DNA of 64,000 nt from Calditrichota bacterium (GTDB taxonomy: Bacteria > Zhuqueibacterota > Zhuqueibacteria > Zhuqueibacterales > Geothermadaptataceae). Positions 45,683 through 54,557 of this stretch are shown here, piece after piece. Under the pieces are notes generated by a model. The model did no database searches and had not been told where the DNA came from. It was given only the letters and a program-made list of their open reading frames with translations. The first letter of the stretch is position 1, and each line of letters opens with the position of its first letter. The translations under genes were made by a program, and so were the position numbers. The stretch spans positions 95,633 through 159,632 of the forward strand of contig QQUE01000003.1 of the NCBI GenBank assembly GCA_008501765.1. Direction: 5' to 3'.

Positions 45683-46384
45683 TAAAAAGAAGCTTGCCGG
45701 TGGTAGTGCGAGTTTTTGCTGTGCTATCAACCAGATGCAACGGGAACGTGATTTTGATGATTTGGATGCATGGGCACGGAACGTGCGAAAATGGAGTTTC
45801 TGTTGTCTGAGTACGCTTTCAAATTGCATATCCCTGGCAACAGACCAAATCGCCAGGCAGCCGTCTTTTTTCAATGCCCGCATCATGGCGTGAAGACCAG
45901 CCGGCCGATACAGTTTGTCGTTATTCGCATGGGTCAAAGCGCCGGGCCCATTGTCGACATCAAGAAGAATAGCGTCAAAAATACCAGCAGAAGCGTGGAT
46001 TATCTCCAACACATCACAGGATTTGACCGCTACGCGCTGGTCCTGTAAGGCGTACTGCGTCAGGCCGCCCAAAAAATTACGATTCCAATCGACCACTTCC
46101 GGAATCAGCTCGGCAACCGTAACTGTGGCATCTTGCGGCACCAGCTCAAGGGTTTGCCTGAGAGTAAATCCCATGCCCAGGCCACCGATTAACACCTGCG
46201 CTTGCTCACGCTCTTGCACACAATGGCATCCCAAACGCGCCAGTTCCAGTTCAGACTTATGCTCACGACTGTTCATGAGTTGCCGGCCATTCACAGAAAT
46301 GTAGAAATCCCGGTCATGTTGGGACAGAACCAGCGCATGACCGTCGGGGGTTGTGGTGGTTGCCAGTTTAATCGTGGGTCTCAA
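45677..46384 (-). CDS. spermidine-synthase-like methyltransferase-fold protein
   Basis: The product is a Rossmann-fold protein of the spermidine synthase/SpeE-like group. Recognisable segments are VLIGGLGMGFTLRQTLE (SAM loop), VTVAELIPEVVDWNR, AILLDVDNGPGAL and CLAIWSVARD. I use a TTG at 46384 (AAAGGG upstream), which gives a 235-residue protein beginning RPTIKLATTTTPDG as in homologues; a TTG at 46516 would add 44 unconserved residues. The catalytic DxxD of true aminopropyltransferases reads LDVDNGPG, as in the non-polyamine subgroup. The region is GC-richer than its surroundings, so acquisition by transfer is possible. Confidence 0.72.
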   Translation of the reverse strand: MRPTIKLATTTTPDGHALVLSQHDRDFYISVNGRQLMNSREHKSELELARLGCHCVQEREQAQVLIGGLGMGFTLRQTLELVPQDATVTVAELIPEVVDWNRNFLGGLTQYALQDQRVAVKSCDVLEIIHASAGIFDAILLDVDNGPGALTHANNDKLYRPAGLHAMMRALKKDGCLAIWSVARDMQFESVLRQQKLHFRTFRAHASKSSKSRSRCIWLIAQQKLALPPASFFLN

Positions 46385-46538
46385 GGGGGCCCTTTTAGTT
46401 GGACTGGGTTGTTGTGTTTTTAATCTTTGAAAGGAAATTGTTTTGAGTTCCAATGAACTCTGTTGCAAAAGATAGCAGTTAGGTGAGCAATTTCGAATTG
46501 TAGAGAGTAAGTACAAAATTATTGATGATGTGCAATAG

Positions 46539-46715
46539 ATTCAAGAAGTTTTGGACTTCTTTTTGAAAAAATACAATGAAATCGGCCCACAACAAGGACA
46601 AAACATGAATGGAAAAACTCCTGACAAAGAGTTGAATTCTTCAATTAAAGCAAATATTGAATGGATGAAGAAAAAGGTCAAAGAAAAGGTGCTAACATCT
46701 GAATTAAAAATTTGA
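46539..46715 (+). pseudogene. transposase C-terminal fragment (rve/integrase core type)
   Basis: The frame from 46539 to the stop at 46713 reads LDFFLKKYNEIGPQQGQNMNGKTP, the usual C-terminal block of IS481/rve-type transposases, in which YNxxRPHQGxxxxTP is the common form. A stop lies directly upstream in frame, there is no start, and the catalytic DDE core is missing. It is a remnant next to the four-gene island. Confidence 0.55.
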
Positions 46716-46830
46716 TTCCAAAAGAGAGACTGTCAGTTGAATACTGTTTCTGTACAAATTTACCAAAGACTCTGTTCGTGAGTATTCAACGACTAAAACT
46801 CAGCGTATTCATCCGAAAATATATGGCGAT

Positions 46831-47409
46831 TTATATCTTAAAAAATGTAAAAAATTTGGTAATCATTTCACGGTAATTTATATCGATCGCAAATAAATAT
46901 CGCGAGGATAAACCAAGAAAAAAGGTCAAATAAACCTCGCGTACGGCAGGTATCTCTTGATCAATTATAGCAGGAGATGAGAGTAAAAGAGTAAAAAAGG
47001 AAGTAGCCATCATCATAATCATTACATTTTTCGCAAATTGACTCGCAGGAATTTCTTTTCTTCTTTTTTTTAATTTTTGATAGGATTGGATAATTAGTTG
47101 CATCCAAAAGTAACCTATAGCAAAAGATAGAACGATGGCGCTAATGTAGATAAGTAGTGATTCATTCGTATTAATTAAGCTCTGTCTAATTGTGTTATTT
47201 GAAAATCGATAAATAAGAATAGAAGCGATTGCAGATGCAATAATTGCTACTATAGATGAGTATCTGTGAATACTCTCTTCCTCCACTCTCCGTTTAAAAT
47301 CTTCTTTAATTAAGCGTTTCAATACCTTGTAATTCGCGTAACCTACGAATCCAATACAAGCTGTCCATAAACTATATTCAACTATCGCTAAGTATAGAGA
47401 ATCTTGCAT
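46831..47409 (-). CDS. membrane protein, last gene of the four-gene island
   Basis: I place the start at the ATG at 47409, preceded by AGGA; the frame is open to 47427, overlapping the stop of the upstream gene. The 192-residue product has an N-terminal hydrophobic helix (LWTACIGFVGYANY), a basic acid-mixed linker, then three to four helices (SIVAIIASAIASILIY, LLIYISAIVLSFAIGYFWMQL, MIMMMATSFFTLLL, VYLTFFLGLSSRYLFAI). I recognise no family. As the last gene of a tightly coupled operon with a GTPase and a large unknown protein, a membrane effector or pore is one possibility, without direct evidence. Codon use is strongly AT-rich. Confidence 0.65.
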   Translation of the reverse strand: MQDSLYLAIVEYSLWTACIGFVGYANYKVLKRLIKEDFKRRVEEESIHRYSSIVAIIASAIASILIYRFSNNTIRQSLINTNESLLIYISAIVLSFAIGYFWMQLIIQSYQKLKKRRKEIPASQFAKNVMIMMMATSFFTLLLSSPAIIDQEIPAVREVYLTFFLGLSSRYLFAIDINYREMITKFFTFFKI

Positions 47410-47423
47410 ATTTTTTATTCCTG

Positions 47424-49016
47424 TCAATATTTATGTTGTTCTATTGATTTCAATCGTAATGCAGTCATAGAATGGAGTAATCGTAATTTGGGGATGTTGT
47501 CTAAATTTTGCGAAATATCTTGAAAAAGAATCTCTGTTGCAAATTTAGATTGGATCAATCTATCGATATTTATTTGATTTACATCTTGCTCAAGCAGTTT
47601 TTCTATAAAGATTAATTCATTACGTTTTACAAACTCAATTATTTTGTGAGACGTGAAGACCAAATTGTCAATTGCTTTATTATTGTGGATTTCTAATAGA
47701 TACGTAATTATATGATTTATAGCAATTTCCGCGTCCAAAACTAGGTCATCTACACATTCAAAAAGTTTAATTGTTCGTAATGCAGCTATACGGTTGAGTT
47801 CAAGTTTATCGAATTGATTTTGGGCATATGTGTAGTGAGTTATACATTCTACATAGATTTGTAGCATATTTAAATTTATTTCAAAATCTTCTTCCAATAA
47901 AGATATAAGCCTGTGGTAAAATATATTTTCATCCAAACTTGTATTTTTATGTTTTTTTAATAGAATTAGTGAATGTAAATTTTCAAGGAAATCTACTGGT
48001 TGTAATTTTTTATTGACTTGCTTTTTCACAATCCAATTTACAGTGAGTTCTTGAGTTAGTTTTTGAGCAAGTTCGGATGCTTCCTGGTGCGAATATTGCA
48101 AAATATCATGTTCAATTTGCTGGCTGTATATTTTAGGATTGTCTGGTTTATGGTTCTTTAACTGCGATTTATTTGATTCTGTATTTTCTTTAGTTTTTTC
48201 CTTGCTTTCTGAAAACCGTGATGGTTTATTCTTCTTTACAAAATTTGATTTAAAGTCCGTTCCTACTAAAGCATCAAAATAATTTACAAAGCTGTTGTGA
48301 GCATATATTTCAGTGATATTTTCTTGTGTATTATATTTAATTTTTCCTATAAAGTCATTGATATGCTTACGAAACTGAGTATCCAAATCAGCATTTTTAG
48401 ATTCCTGCATATAAAAGTTGAATGGATTTGAATGAACTCCTTTACAAGTGCTTAAAGAAAATTCATGAAGAAATTTAGGTTCAATATAGTCCAAACTTGA
48501 TAGATGATTGATGTGGATAAGGTTTCTTGGAATTTGAATATTTTTTTCCCTAAAGAGGTATGAGCGGAGTATAAAAGATAGAAAAATCGCCCCATCATCT
48601 ATTCTATCTGAAGTACAGCGTTCAGGTCTTAAAATTTTAATATCGGTCTTGATACGCTTTAATTCTTGCTCATGAAACACAGGATTATCTTTGTTTCCAA
48701 TTATTAAATCTATCGTTTCATGTATACTGGAGTCACTATTTATTTCTGAAACACCTATAATGCATTTTTGTGATTGTCGAACCATGCTGTCATCGCGTGG
48801 TGAAAATAATCCAATAGTTAAATATTTAGAACTATTTTGTCCATTAATTAGGAGAAAGAAAAATTCTTCATTATTGTTATCAAATTCGGCAATATTTTGC
48901 ACTAACTGATTTAAGGATTTCCTACACCACTCAGCATCTGGGGTATGTCCAAAAATCCTAAATCCCTCTGTACCACCCACAGATATTGATGCTGCAAATA
49001 ATAAATCTATAGACAT
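47424..49016 (-). CDS. large island protein, possibly GAP1-like (GTPase-associated)
   Basis: The 530-residue protein begins SIDLLFAASISVGGTEGFRIFGHTPD and continues with YLTIGLFSPRDDSMVRQSQKCIIGV. The order of a GxxGF-HTPD turn and a RDDSMVRQ-like block is reminiscent of the N-terminal domain of GTPase-associated protein 1 (GAP1) from bacterial conflict systems; I judge this suggestive only. Residues 130-230 are mixed alpha/beta, 260-310 is a low-complexity charged linker (KKNKPSRFSESKEKTKENTESNKS), and 310-530 is alpha-helical. It starts three bases after the GTPase stop, and its own stop overlaps the frame of the last gene. Very AT-rich. Confidence 0.65.
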   Translation of the reverse strand: MSIDLLFAASISVGGTEGFRIFGHTPDAEWCRKSLNQLVQNIAEFDNNNEEFFFLLINGQNSSKYLTIGLFSPRDDSMVRQSQKCIIGVSEINSDSSIHETIDLIIGNKDNPVFHEQELKRIKTDIKILRPERCTSDRIDDGAIFLSFILRSYLFREKNIQIPRNLIHINHLSSLDYIEPKFLHEFSLSTCKGVHSNPFNFYMQESKNADLDTQFRKHINDFIGKIKYNTQENITEIYAHNSFVNYFDALVGTDFKSNFVKKNKPSRFSESKEKTKENTESNKSQLKNHKPDNPKIYSQQIEHDILQYSHQEASELAQKLTQELTVNWIVKKQVNKKLQPVDFLENLHSLILLKKHKNTSLDENIFYHRLISLLEEDFEINLNMLQIYVECITHYTYAQNQFDKLELNRIAALRTIKLFECVDDLVLDAEIAINHIITYLLEIHNNKAIDNLVFTSHKIIEFVKRNELIFIEKLLEQDVNQINIDRLIQSKFATEILFQDISQNLDNIPKLRLLHSMTALRLKSIEQHKY

Positions 49017-49019
49017 ATT

Positions 49020-49844
49020 TTATTCTTTCAACAGTTCGATCTCATCAAATATATAAAAAAGTGGCTCATTAAATCCTATTGGATTAAAAGATTTTATTCT
49101 GATAGATTTTTTATTTTTCATTGTTTCATGTTTTGTTGATTCACTATTTATATGCAACAGATCATGTTGTTCTGAAACAGCGCCAATTGAGCAAGGATAT
49201 ATCAAGTCTTCAAGATTGCGGTCACGGGCAAAAAAACGGTTAAAGAAATTGCTTGTCTTTGGCATCTCCTTTTCAAAGAATGTCAAAGGATCGAAATTAT
49301 TGATATCAGCTTTTTTATCTACTTTTGTGAGAACTATAACGACAGGTTTATGTTCACTTCTTCTATATTCCGGCATCAGTTCTCTGATGTTGGCTAAAAT
49401 ACTTCGATAAAAATTATCCTGCTTTCCTGCTTCATTAACATCAATTAGTATTAAATGACCTTTTGAACTTTTGATATAATATTTTATATCTTCATCAAGC
49501 TGTGTATCATCGAGAATAGGATTAAATACGTCCCAAATTTCTCCACCTGGATCAAAATCCGTTATTCCTAATGGATCATCATCAAATTCGCGCCAGAGAT
49601 TTAATTCCAAAGTTGTCATCTTTTCAGCCGTGGCGGGAGATTTCTTTGGGAAATATCCATCATCAAGCTGCTCCTCCCATTCAATAAGTTGCCGGGTTGT
49701 AAATTTTGATGTTGGAGCAGGTTCTAAATATATACCAAATTCGTTATCTTGTGATTGGAGCAGGAAGTAGTTAACTGCAAGAAATGTTGATTTGCCGCAG
49801 CCTGCGGATCCGATTATAGACACTAAGTGATTGTTATGCGACAT
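49020..49844 (-). CDS. P-loop GTPase of a putative conflict system
   Basis: The start is placed at the ATG at 49844, overlapping the stop of the upstream gene by 11 bases; a TTG at 49886 is less likely. The 274-residue product has SIIGSAGCGKST as Walker A/G1, ITDFDPGGE with a DxxG-like G3, a hydrophobic ILIDVNE strand, and VIVLTKVDK as a clear TKxD G4 motif for guanine. This is a small TRAFAC-type GTPase resembling those found with GAP1-type partners. It also contains DDDPLGITD and ERDRNLEDLIYPCSIGAVSEQ (G5-like SxG region). No membrane segment is present. It is the core enzyme of the four-gene island. Confidence 0.8.
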   Translation of the reverse strand: MSHNNHLVSIIGSAGCGKSTFLAVNYFLLQSQDNEFGIYLEPAPTSKFTTRQLIEWEEQLDDGYFPKKSPATAEKMTTLELNLWREFDDDPLGITDFDPGGEIWDVFNPILDDTQLDEDIKYYIKSSKGHLILIDVNEAGKQDNFYRSILANIRELMPEYRRSEHKPVVIVLTKVDKKADINNFDPLTFFEKEMPKTSNFFNRFFARDRNLEDLIYPCSIGAVSEQHDLLHINSESTKHETMKNKKSIRIKSFNPIGFNEPLFYIFDEIELLKE

Positions 49845-50874
49845 TTTCGACTTCTCTTGTGAGGGATTGTATGTCAACTTTTCCAATTAACCTGAGAAAC
49901 ACCCAAATAAATATGACGAAATCAATTAAAATGCCTAAGGATAGCGCTAATATGGTAAACTTGTCTGGACTGAATAATGCACTGAAAGCTTCATGGACGC
50001 TATGTCTTTCACCTCTTTGGAGTAATTGAGCGGGATACACCTTGAATGATGGAACCGGAATATCATTGGTTGCATAATGTCCGAATTGTGCATAGACTCT
50101 AAGTAACCTAGAGTTTGCCATTTTTAATGAATCAACTGAATCAAACATAACTGTTTTCGAAATATCGTTGCTTAGTTTGTTTAATTTTGCAGATTCTTCT
50201 TTATATGTATCAAATTTAGCGGATAATTGGTTGGACTCATTTCTGTATTGTCTATAATATGGCCCCGGGCCTTTTCCTCCAGTTCCTCTTTCAGTTAATT
50301 CATCACTCATTGCATATTGTGCTACTCTTAATTTCTCCTCTGCATCTATTAGCTCTGATTGAAGTCCAGTTTGTATGTTTGATAAAAAATCAGGGATTGA
50401 TTCTCGAAAATTAACAGCTGTATTTTCTAGTTCTATTTTTGAATTTAACTCTGCATTCTGAATTGAAGATTGTTCTGAAAATTTATCCCAAAAATAAACA
50501 TAATTAAAAAAAACACTCACTAACATTGGTGTTAAATACAGTAAAAGTATTGAGCCTTTCTTGTCTAAATTAGCTTTAAATGCAAGTATCATTGCAGTAC
50601 CAAACATCAATCCTTGAATTGCAAATGTTATAAGAAATGAAAGCCAATCTTGAGCGATAATTGAGCGAATTCCATTATATGTAGTAACCCCACTTGCAAT
50701 GTTGGCAAATAGAATTGAAAAAGCAAAAATTGCAAAATAAAAGTTTGTTCTACCTTGATATCCGTCTGAAGTACGCGGAGTCTTTGGTTTAAATGATTTT
50801 GGTTTATCCTTTCGCAAAGCTTGTTGCCTAGTGTAATTGGAAAGAAGTCCCTTTGTTTCTCCTAGCTGTTCCAT
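49834..50874 (-). CDS. four-helix membrane protein with long soluble coiled-coil loop
   Basis: The 346-residue protein has a basic N-terminus, three hydrophobic helices (about 44-66, 76-98, 106-128), a 180-residue soluble, largely coiled-coil segment (130-305) and a final helix (310-333). The coiled coil includes IQTGLQSELIDAEEKLRVAQYA and QLSAKFDTYKEESAKLNKLSNDIS. I do not recognise a named family; the layout resembles sensor/anchor proteins of the DUF4407 kind. It overlaps the GTPase gene, so it is the first gene of the operon and may recruit or regulate the GTPase at the membrane. Strongly AT-rich. Confidence 0.7.
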   Translation of the reverse strand: MEQLGETKGLLSNYTRQQALRKDKPKSFKPKTPRTSDGYQGRTNFYFAIFAFSILFANIASGVTTYNGIRSIIAQDWLSFLITFAIQGLMFGTAMILAFKANLDKKGSILLLYLTPMLVSVFFNYVYFWDKFSEQSSIQNAELNSKIELENTAVNFRESIPDFLSNIQTGLQSELIDAEEKLRVAQYAMSDELTERGTGGKGPGPYYRQYRNESNQLSAKFDTYKEESAKLNKLSNDISKTVMFDSVDSLKMANSRLLRVYAQFGHYATNDIPVPSFKVYPAQLLQRGERHSVHEAFSALFSPDKFTILALSLGILIDFVIFIWVFLRLIGKVDIQSLTREVENVA

Positions 50875-51094
50875 TCTTTATCCTAAATATTGAATTGAAA
50901 CCTGAGGTAAGGGATGTATTCACACGATGAGACCCCATTAATATATCTAAAGATATGAAAAATGTGTAAGAATTCAAGAAAAATGTTTAATAAAGATACA
51001 ATTGGTGGTTATTCAATAAGAAATTAAAGGTTTAAAATAAATCATTTGTAACTTGATCGCGTGCAGATGTGATTCATGAGAAGGTTTTTGTCAC

Positions 51095-51121
51095 GATTCC
51101 ATCTCTTTAAGAGATGGAATC
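51095..51121 (-). terminator. palindromic hairpin downstream of the ferredoxin-NADP reductase gene
   Basis: GATTCCATCTCT and AGAGATGGAATC form a perfect 12-bp stem with a TTA loop, 15 bases beyond the gene's stop. There is no strong U-run. Confidence 0.6.
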
Positions 51122-51136
51122 TGTGGTTTGATAAAA

Positions 51137-51988
51137 TCAATAAATCAATTCAACCCAGCGTTGGCCGGCTTTGAGCTCGGCTTTGCGGCGTTTCCAAAGT
51201 TCTTCGGAACCGGCGAGTTCGCTGAGGGTGGGATCGAGGGCGTCGAGGATTGGCTCTAATCCAGCGACAAAAACGTGGGTATTGGGCTTGAGCAGCATTT
51301 CCCATAGCTCTTCTTTGTTTTGCTGCAGCGCACTTTCAAAATCGATGGGTTTATCGAGATAAGGTTTCGGGCTGACAGCGAGAAAGGCCTGAAATGTCTC
51401 TTTATCGTAGTATTGAGCGAGATCGTCTTTTTCATCATTCAGGTAGAGCATTTCCATGCCGGTGCGTTCTCCGTAGTACAGGCGGATTTGGCCGCCCCAC
51501 TTTTTGTGCTTTTTATAGAGATTTTTAATAAATGCACGGAATGGCGCGATTCCAGTACCCAAACCTACCATAATGATATCAGCATTTTTGTCGGCGGGAA
51601 TTTCGAATGCCATTCCATAGGGACCAGTGAGTTCAACTTCGTCGCCGGGGCGCAGATCGCAAAGATAGTTGGAAGCGACGCCTTTGTATTCTTCGCCGTT
51701 GACTTCATCGATATAATTGCAGCGTTTGACACAGAGATTAATTTTTTCGCCTTTGTCGGCGGTTTTGGCGACGGAATAGAGACGCAAGTGGTGTTTGTTG
51801 CCAAAATCGTGGGGGCCCGGTACCAGGACGCCAACGCTCTGTCCTGGTTCCAATGCTATATCTGAATCCTCGTTGAGTTCGAGAATTATGTCGCGGACTT
51901 CCGGGGAACGCTCAGGCGTTATTCTTTCTGTCGATCGTACTTTTGCATAAAATTTATTGGAGATATCGTAATCTTGTAATTGACTCAT
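51137..51988 (-). CDS. plant-type ferredoxin-NADP(+) reductase
   Basis: The 283-residue product has the plant-type FNR architecture: a FAD-binding barrel with the RLYSVAKT motif (RxYS) and GVASNYLCDL (phosphate-binding GxxS), then an NADP-binding domain with MVGLGTGIAPFRAFIKNL, LYYGERTGMEMLY and the C-terminal HVFVAGLE and QRWVELIY. The terminal tyrosine stacking on the flavin is present. It transfers electrons between ferredoxin and NADP. GAGGTG precedes the ATG. It lies 443 bases downstream of the Rnf genes in the same direction, with a repeat in between, and would connect the ferredoxin pool to NADPH. Confidence 0.9.
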   Translation of the reverse strand: MSQLQDYDISNKFYAKVRSTERITPERSPEVRDIILELNEDSDIALEPGQSVGVLVPGPHDFGNKHHLRLYSVAKTADKGEKINLCVKRCNYIDEVNGEEYKGVASNYLCDLRPGDEVELTGPYGMAFEIPADKNADIIMVGLGTGIAPFRAFIKNLYKKHKKWGGQIRLYYGERTGMEMLYLNDEKDDLAQYYDKETFQAFLAVSPKPYLDKPIDFESALQQNKEELWEMLLKPNTHVFVAGLEPILDALDPTLSELAGSEELWKRRKAELKAGQRWVELIY

Positions 51989-52085
51989 TTTTCACCTCGT
52001 TATTTGTACTGATTTAATTTCTTATTGATTGAGCCCTTAACTCCGAATTTTGAAGCATAACTCCTTTGTAGTTATTAGTTTAATT

Positions 52086-52284
52086 CTTTCTTTTTTGCTT
52101 GATCAAAAAAGAAACAAAAAAATCAAGGCTGACGAAAAAAAGCTAAAATTTTGGATAATTTCCTAAATCATTTTAACTCGCTACACTCAAACATAAAATG
52201 ATTTTTCACGGAAATTATCCAAAATTTCTTAACGCTATTTTTCGAAGGCCATTTGGCAAAAAACTAGTGAGCAAAAGGCCAAAT
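52086..52284 (+). repeat. approximately 200-bp nested-hairpin repeat, copy 2
   Basis: Counterpart of 29903-30104. The left hairpin is retained; the outer 18-bp stem (52146-52163 with 52210-52227) is perfect but differs in three pairs from copy 1, each with a compensating change (C-G to A-T, T-A to G-C, G-C to T-A). The rest of the intergenic stretch (51989-52085, 52285-52431) has no feature I can name. Confidence 0.85.
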
Positions 52285-52431
52285 CAAATTCCTTATTGGT
52301 GATTCTCCCCAAAGCCTGAATTTTCAATTTTATACCTACACAATGGTGAGCGAACAGTAAAAATTTAAGCCCGAATTAATTAATTTTTTATTTATTGAAA
52401 TTTCATATCTACTCGTAAATTATTAAAAAAA

Positions 52432-52644
52432 TCAGCGGATGCGCGGATTGTCACACCGTTCGTCCTCATCTTTAATGCAGTGGCCGTGTGTTTTGCACGA
52501 GCCGCAGCCGCCGCGCATCGAGAGCACATCCCGCAACGATCCGGCGGCAAAAACCTTGCGCCAACCAGCTTGCACGATACTCCACAATAACATCATTCCG
52601 ACGATCAAACCGATGGCGATTAAATACGATTGCATGCGTTCCAT
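52432..52644 (-). CDS. Cys-rich small membrane protein of the Rnf operon (NqrM- or FeoB-associated-like)
   Basis: The 70-residue product has one N-terminal transmembrane helix (SYLIAIGLIVGMMLLWSI) and a cytoplasmic tail with GGCGSCKTHGHCIKDEDERC, four cysteines and two histidines, suited to binding iron or a cluster. It starts three bases after rnfA and clearly belongs to the operon. The layout resembles NqrM, which delivers iron to the Na+-NQR subunits related to RnfA/RnfE, and also the FeoB-associated Cys-rich proteins. A role in loading the intramembrane iron site of RnfA/RnfE is a reasonable inference. Confidence 0.7.
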   Translation of the reverse strand: MERMQSYLIAIGLIVGMMLLWSIVQAGWRKVFAAGSLRDVLSMRGGCGSCKTHGHCIKDEDERCDNPRIR

Positions 52645-52647
52645 AAA

Positions 52648-53226
52648 TCAACCTCCCAATCCGGCAAAACCCATAAATGTCAGGGACAGCATTCCGGCGA
52701 CCATCAAAACGATGGCGGTGCCGCGCACAACTTTCGGTGTATCGGCGATATCGAGGTCTTCGCGAATTCCAGCCATAATCACCAGTGCGATGGTGAAACC
52801 GGCACCTGCGCCGAGGGCATAAATCAGGCTTTGAATAAAATCATAGCCTTTGTTAGTTTGAAAAAGGGCCAGTCCGAGAATCGCGCAATTTGTGGTGATC
52901 AGCGGCAGAAAAATACCCAGGGCACGAAACAGGGCCGGACTGAATTTTTTGATAATCATTTCAACCAGTTGCACCGTGGATGCAATGACGACGATGTAGG
53001 AGATGAGCTGCAAATAAGGCGCGTCGATGGCGACCAGCATTAGATGGATACCGTAGGCGCACATCGAACTGACGAGCATGACAAACATAACGGCGCCACC
53101 CATGCGCGAGGCTGTGCCGATGTTGCCGGAGACACCGAGAAACGGGCAAATCCCAAGAAAATAAGCCAGCACAAAGTTGTTGACCAGGCAGGCATTTATA
53201 AATATAAAACTCAATGATTCATTCAT
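52648..53226 (-). CDS. rnfA: ion-translocating electron transport complex subunit RnfA
   Basis: The 192-residue, six-helix protein matches RnfA: FINACLVNNFVLAYFLGICPFLGVS at the start, the central ITTNCAILGLALF segment, and GAGFTIALVIMAGIREDL. The cysteines in GICPF and TTNCA are ligands of the intramembrane iron-sulfur centre shared with RnfE. It overlaps rnfE by four bases. Confidence 0.96.
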   Translation of the reverse strand: MNESLSFIFINACLVNNFVLAYFLGICPFLGVSGNIGTASRMGGAVMFVMLVSSMCAYGIHLMLVAIDAPYLQLISYIVVIASTVQLVEMIIKKFSPALFRALGIFLPLITTNCAILGLALFQTNKGYDFIQSLIYALGAGAGFTIALVIMAGIREDLDIADTPKVVRGTAIVLMVAGMLSLTFMGFAGLGG

Positions 53227-53858
53227 GCTGTAGCCTCCTGCATTTTGGCAGCTTTACGCTCTTTCATGTAATTGAATAAAAGCAACCATGCTCCCAAGGT
53301 AAAAAATCCGCCACCGGGCAATATCATCAAAATCCAGGGCTCGAAACTCGCGCCGAGAATTTGTATGCCGAAAAATGTGCCGGTGCCGAGAATTTCGCGG
53401 ACACCGCCGAGGCAGAGCAGGGCAAAAGTAAAACCCACACCCATTCCAGTGGCATCGAGAATCGATTTGCCGACCGAGTTTTTCGAGGCAAAAGCTTCTG
53501 CGCGGCCAAGAATCAGACAGTTCACCACGATGAGTGAGATAAATGCTCCCAGCGCTTTGTGGATGTCGATGCTGATTGCCTGAATTAAGTATTCCGCTAC
53601 CGTTACGAAGGTTGCGATGATGAGAATAAAAGTTGCGATCCGTACCTGTTTTGGGATGAAATTGCGCAGCAGCGAAACAAGCGTGCTCGACATAATGAGC
53701 ACGAATGCCGTTGCCAGTCCCATAGCCATGCCGTTTGTGGCTGAATTTGTCACTGCGAGCACCGGGCACATGCCGAGAACTTGCACGAAAACCGGGTTTT
53801 CTTTCCACAGCCCTTTTATAAAGGTATTTGTGTCTAATTTGTTGTTGGCTTCATTCAT
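53223..53858 (-). CDS. rnfE: Rnf complex subunit RnfE
   Basis: The 211-residue protein has the RnfE signature: GLWKENPVFVQVLGMCPVLAVTNSATNGMAMGLA, the ISLIVVNCLILGRAEAFASKN segment and LLCLGGVREILGTGTFFG. It is homologous to RnfA with inverted topology, and the cysteines MCPVLA and VNCLIL complete the intramembrane cluster. The gene overlaps rnfA by four bases and follows rnfG by 18 bases. Confidence 0.96.
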   Translation of the reverse strand: MNEANNKLDTNTFIKGLWKENPVFVQVLGMCPVLAVTNSATNGMAMGLATAFVLIMSSTLVSLLRNFIPKQVRIATFILIIATFVTVAEYLIQAISIDIHKALGAFISLIVVNCLILGRAEAFASKNSVGKSILDATGMGVGFTFALLCLGGVREILGTGTFFGIQILGASFEPWILMILPGGGFFTLGAWLLLFNYMKERKAAKMQEATA

Positions 53859-53876
53859 AATGTCTATCTATTTTTT

Positions 53877-54557
53877 TTATTGTTGTTTAAAATTTTCTAT
53901 GTTTTGATTTAAAAAAGGCATATTCTGCGAGGCACTTGCCTGTAAAATCGCCGCAATTGCTTTCGAAGAAATGGTTGCACCGGTGATTCCGTCCAGCTCC
54001 CAGGGATTGGCTTTGGTGCCGTTTTTTACAAAGATGATTTCATTTTTCAGATTATCGCCGCTCTCGTTGAGAGAGACATCCAGCGCTTCAAAATTTTTGA
54101 GAAATGTTTCGTCTTTTTCGATTTTATCACCGAGTCCGGGCGTTTCCTTGCTTTCCAAAACTTCCATACCAACAATGGCTTGTTTGTCTGGTGAAAAACC
54201 GTAAAGCACACGCACGATATCCTGAAATCCCTGTCCGGCTGCTTCCAAAGCAACACCAATCAATTTTCCTGAATCATCGTACCCGGCGTAATATTTGAGT
54301 CCACTATTGCTTTCGCCCTGCAATTTTTCAACCTGGCCATCTTTGACGATGAAAGTTGTTTTCGATTGCGCACCGGGCACAACTTTAAAAATTGCTCGCT
54401 CGAGCACTTCGGCTTTGTTTTGTTTGATAGTTTCAAAAGTCAATTCATAAGTTGTAACGATGAGCAATGCGCACATCAATCCGATTCCCGCGAGGGCACG
54501 CACCATGTGCCAGCTATTTGGGGCTTCAACCAATTTATCCAATTCCGCCTGATTCAT
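53877..54557 (-). CDS. rnfG: Rnf complex FMN-binding subunit RnfG
   Basis: The 226-residue product has one N-terminal membrane helix (about 18-38) and a periplasmic FMN-binding domain. The flavinylation motif DGITGATISSKAI is present, with Thr195 as the probable site of covalent FMN attachment by an ApbE enzyme; ETPGLGDKIE is the other family block. It carries electrons between RnfD and RnfE/A. It overlaps rnfD by four bases. Confidence 0.95.
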   Translation of the reverse strand: MNQAELDKLVEAPNSWHMVRALAGIGLMCALLIVTTYELTFETIKQNKAEVLERAIFKVVPGAQSKTTFIVKDGQVEKLQGESNSGLKYYAGYDDSGKLIGVALEAAGQGFQDIVRVLYGFSPDKQAIVGMEVLESKETPGLGDKIEKDETFLKNFEALDVSLNESGDNLKNEIIFVKNGTKANPWELDGITGATISSKAIAAILQASASQNMPFLNQNIENFKQQ

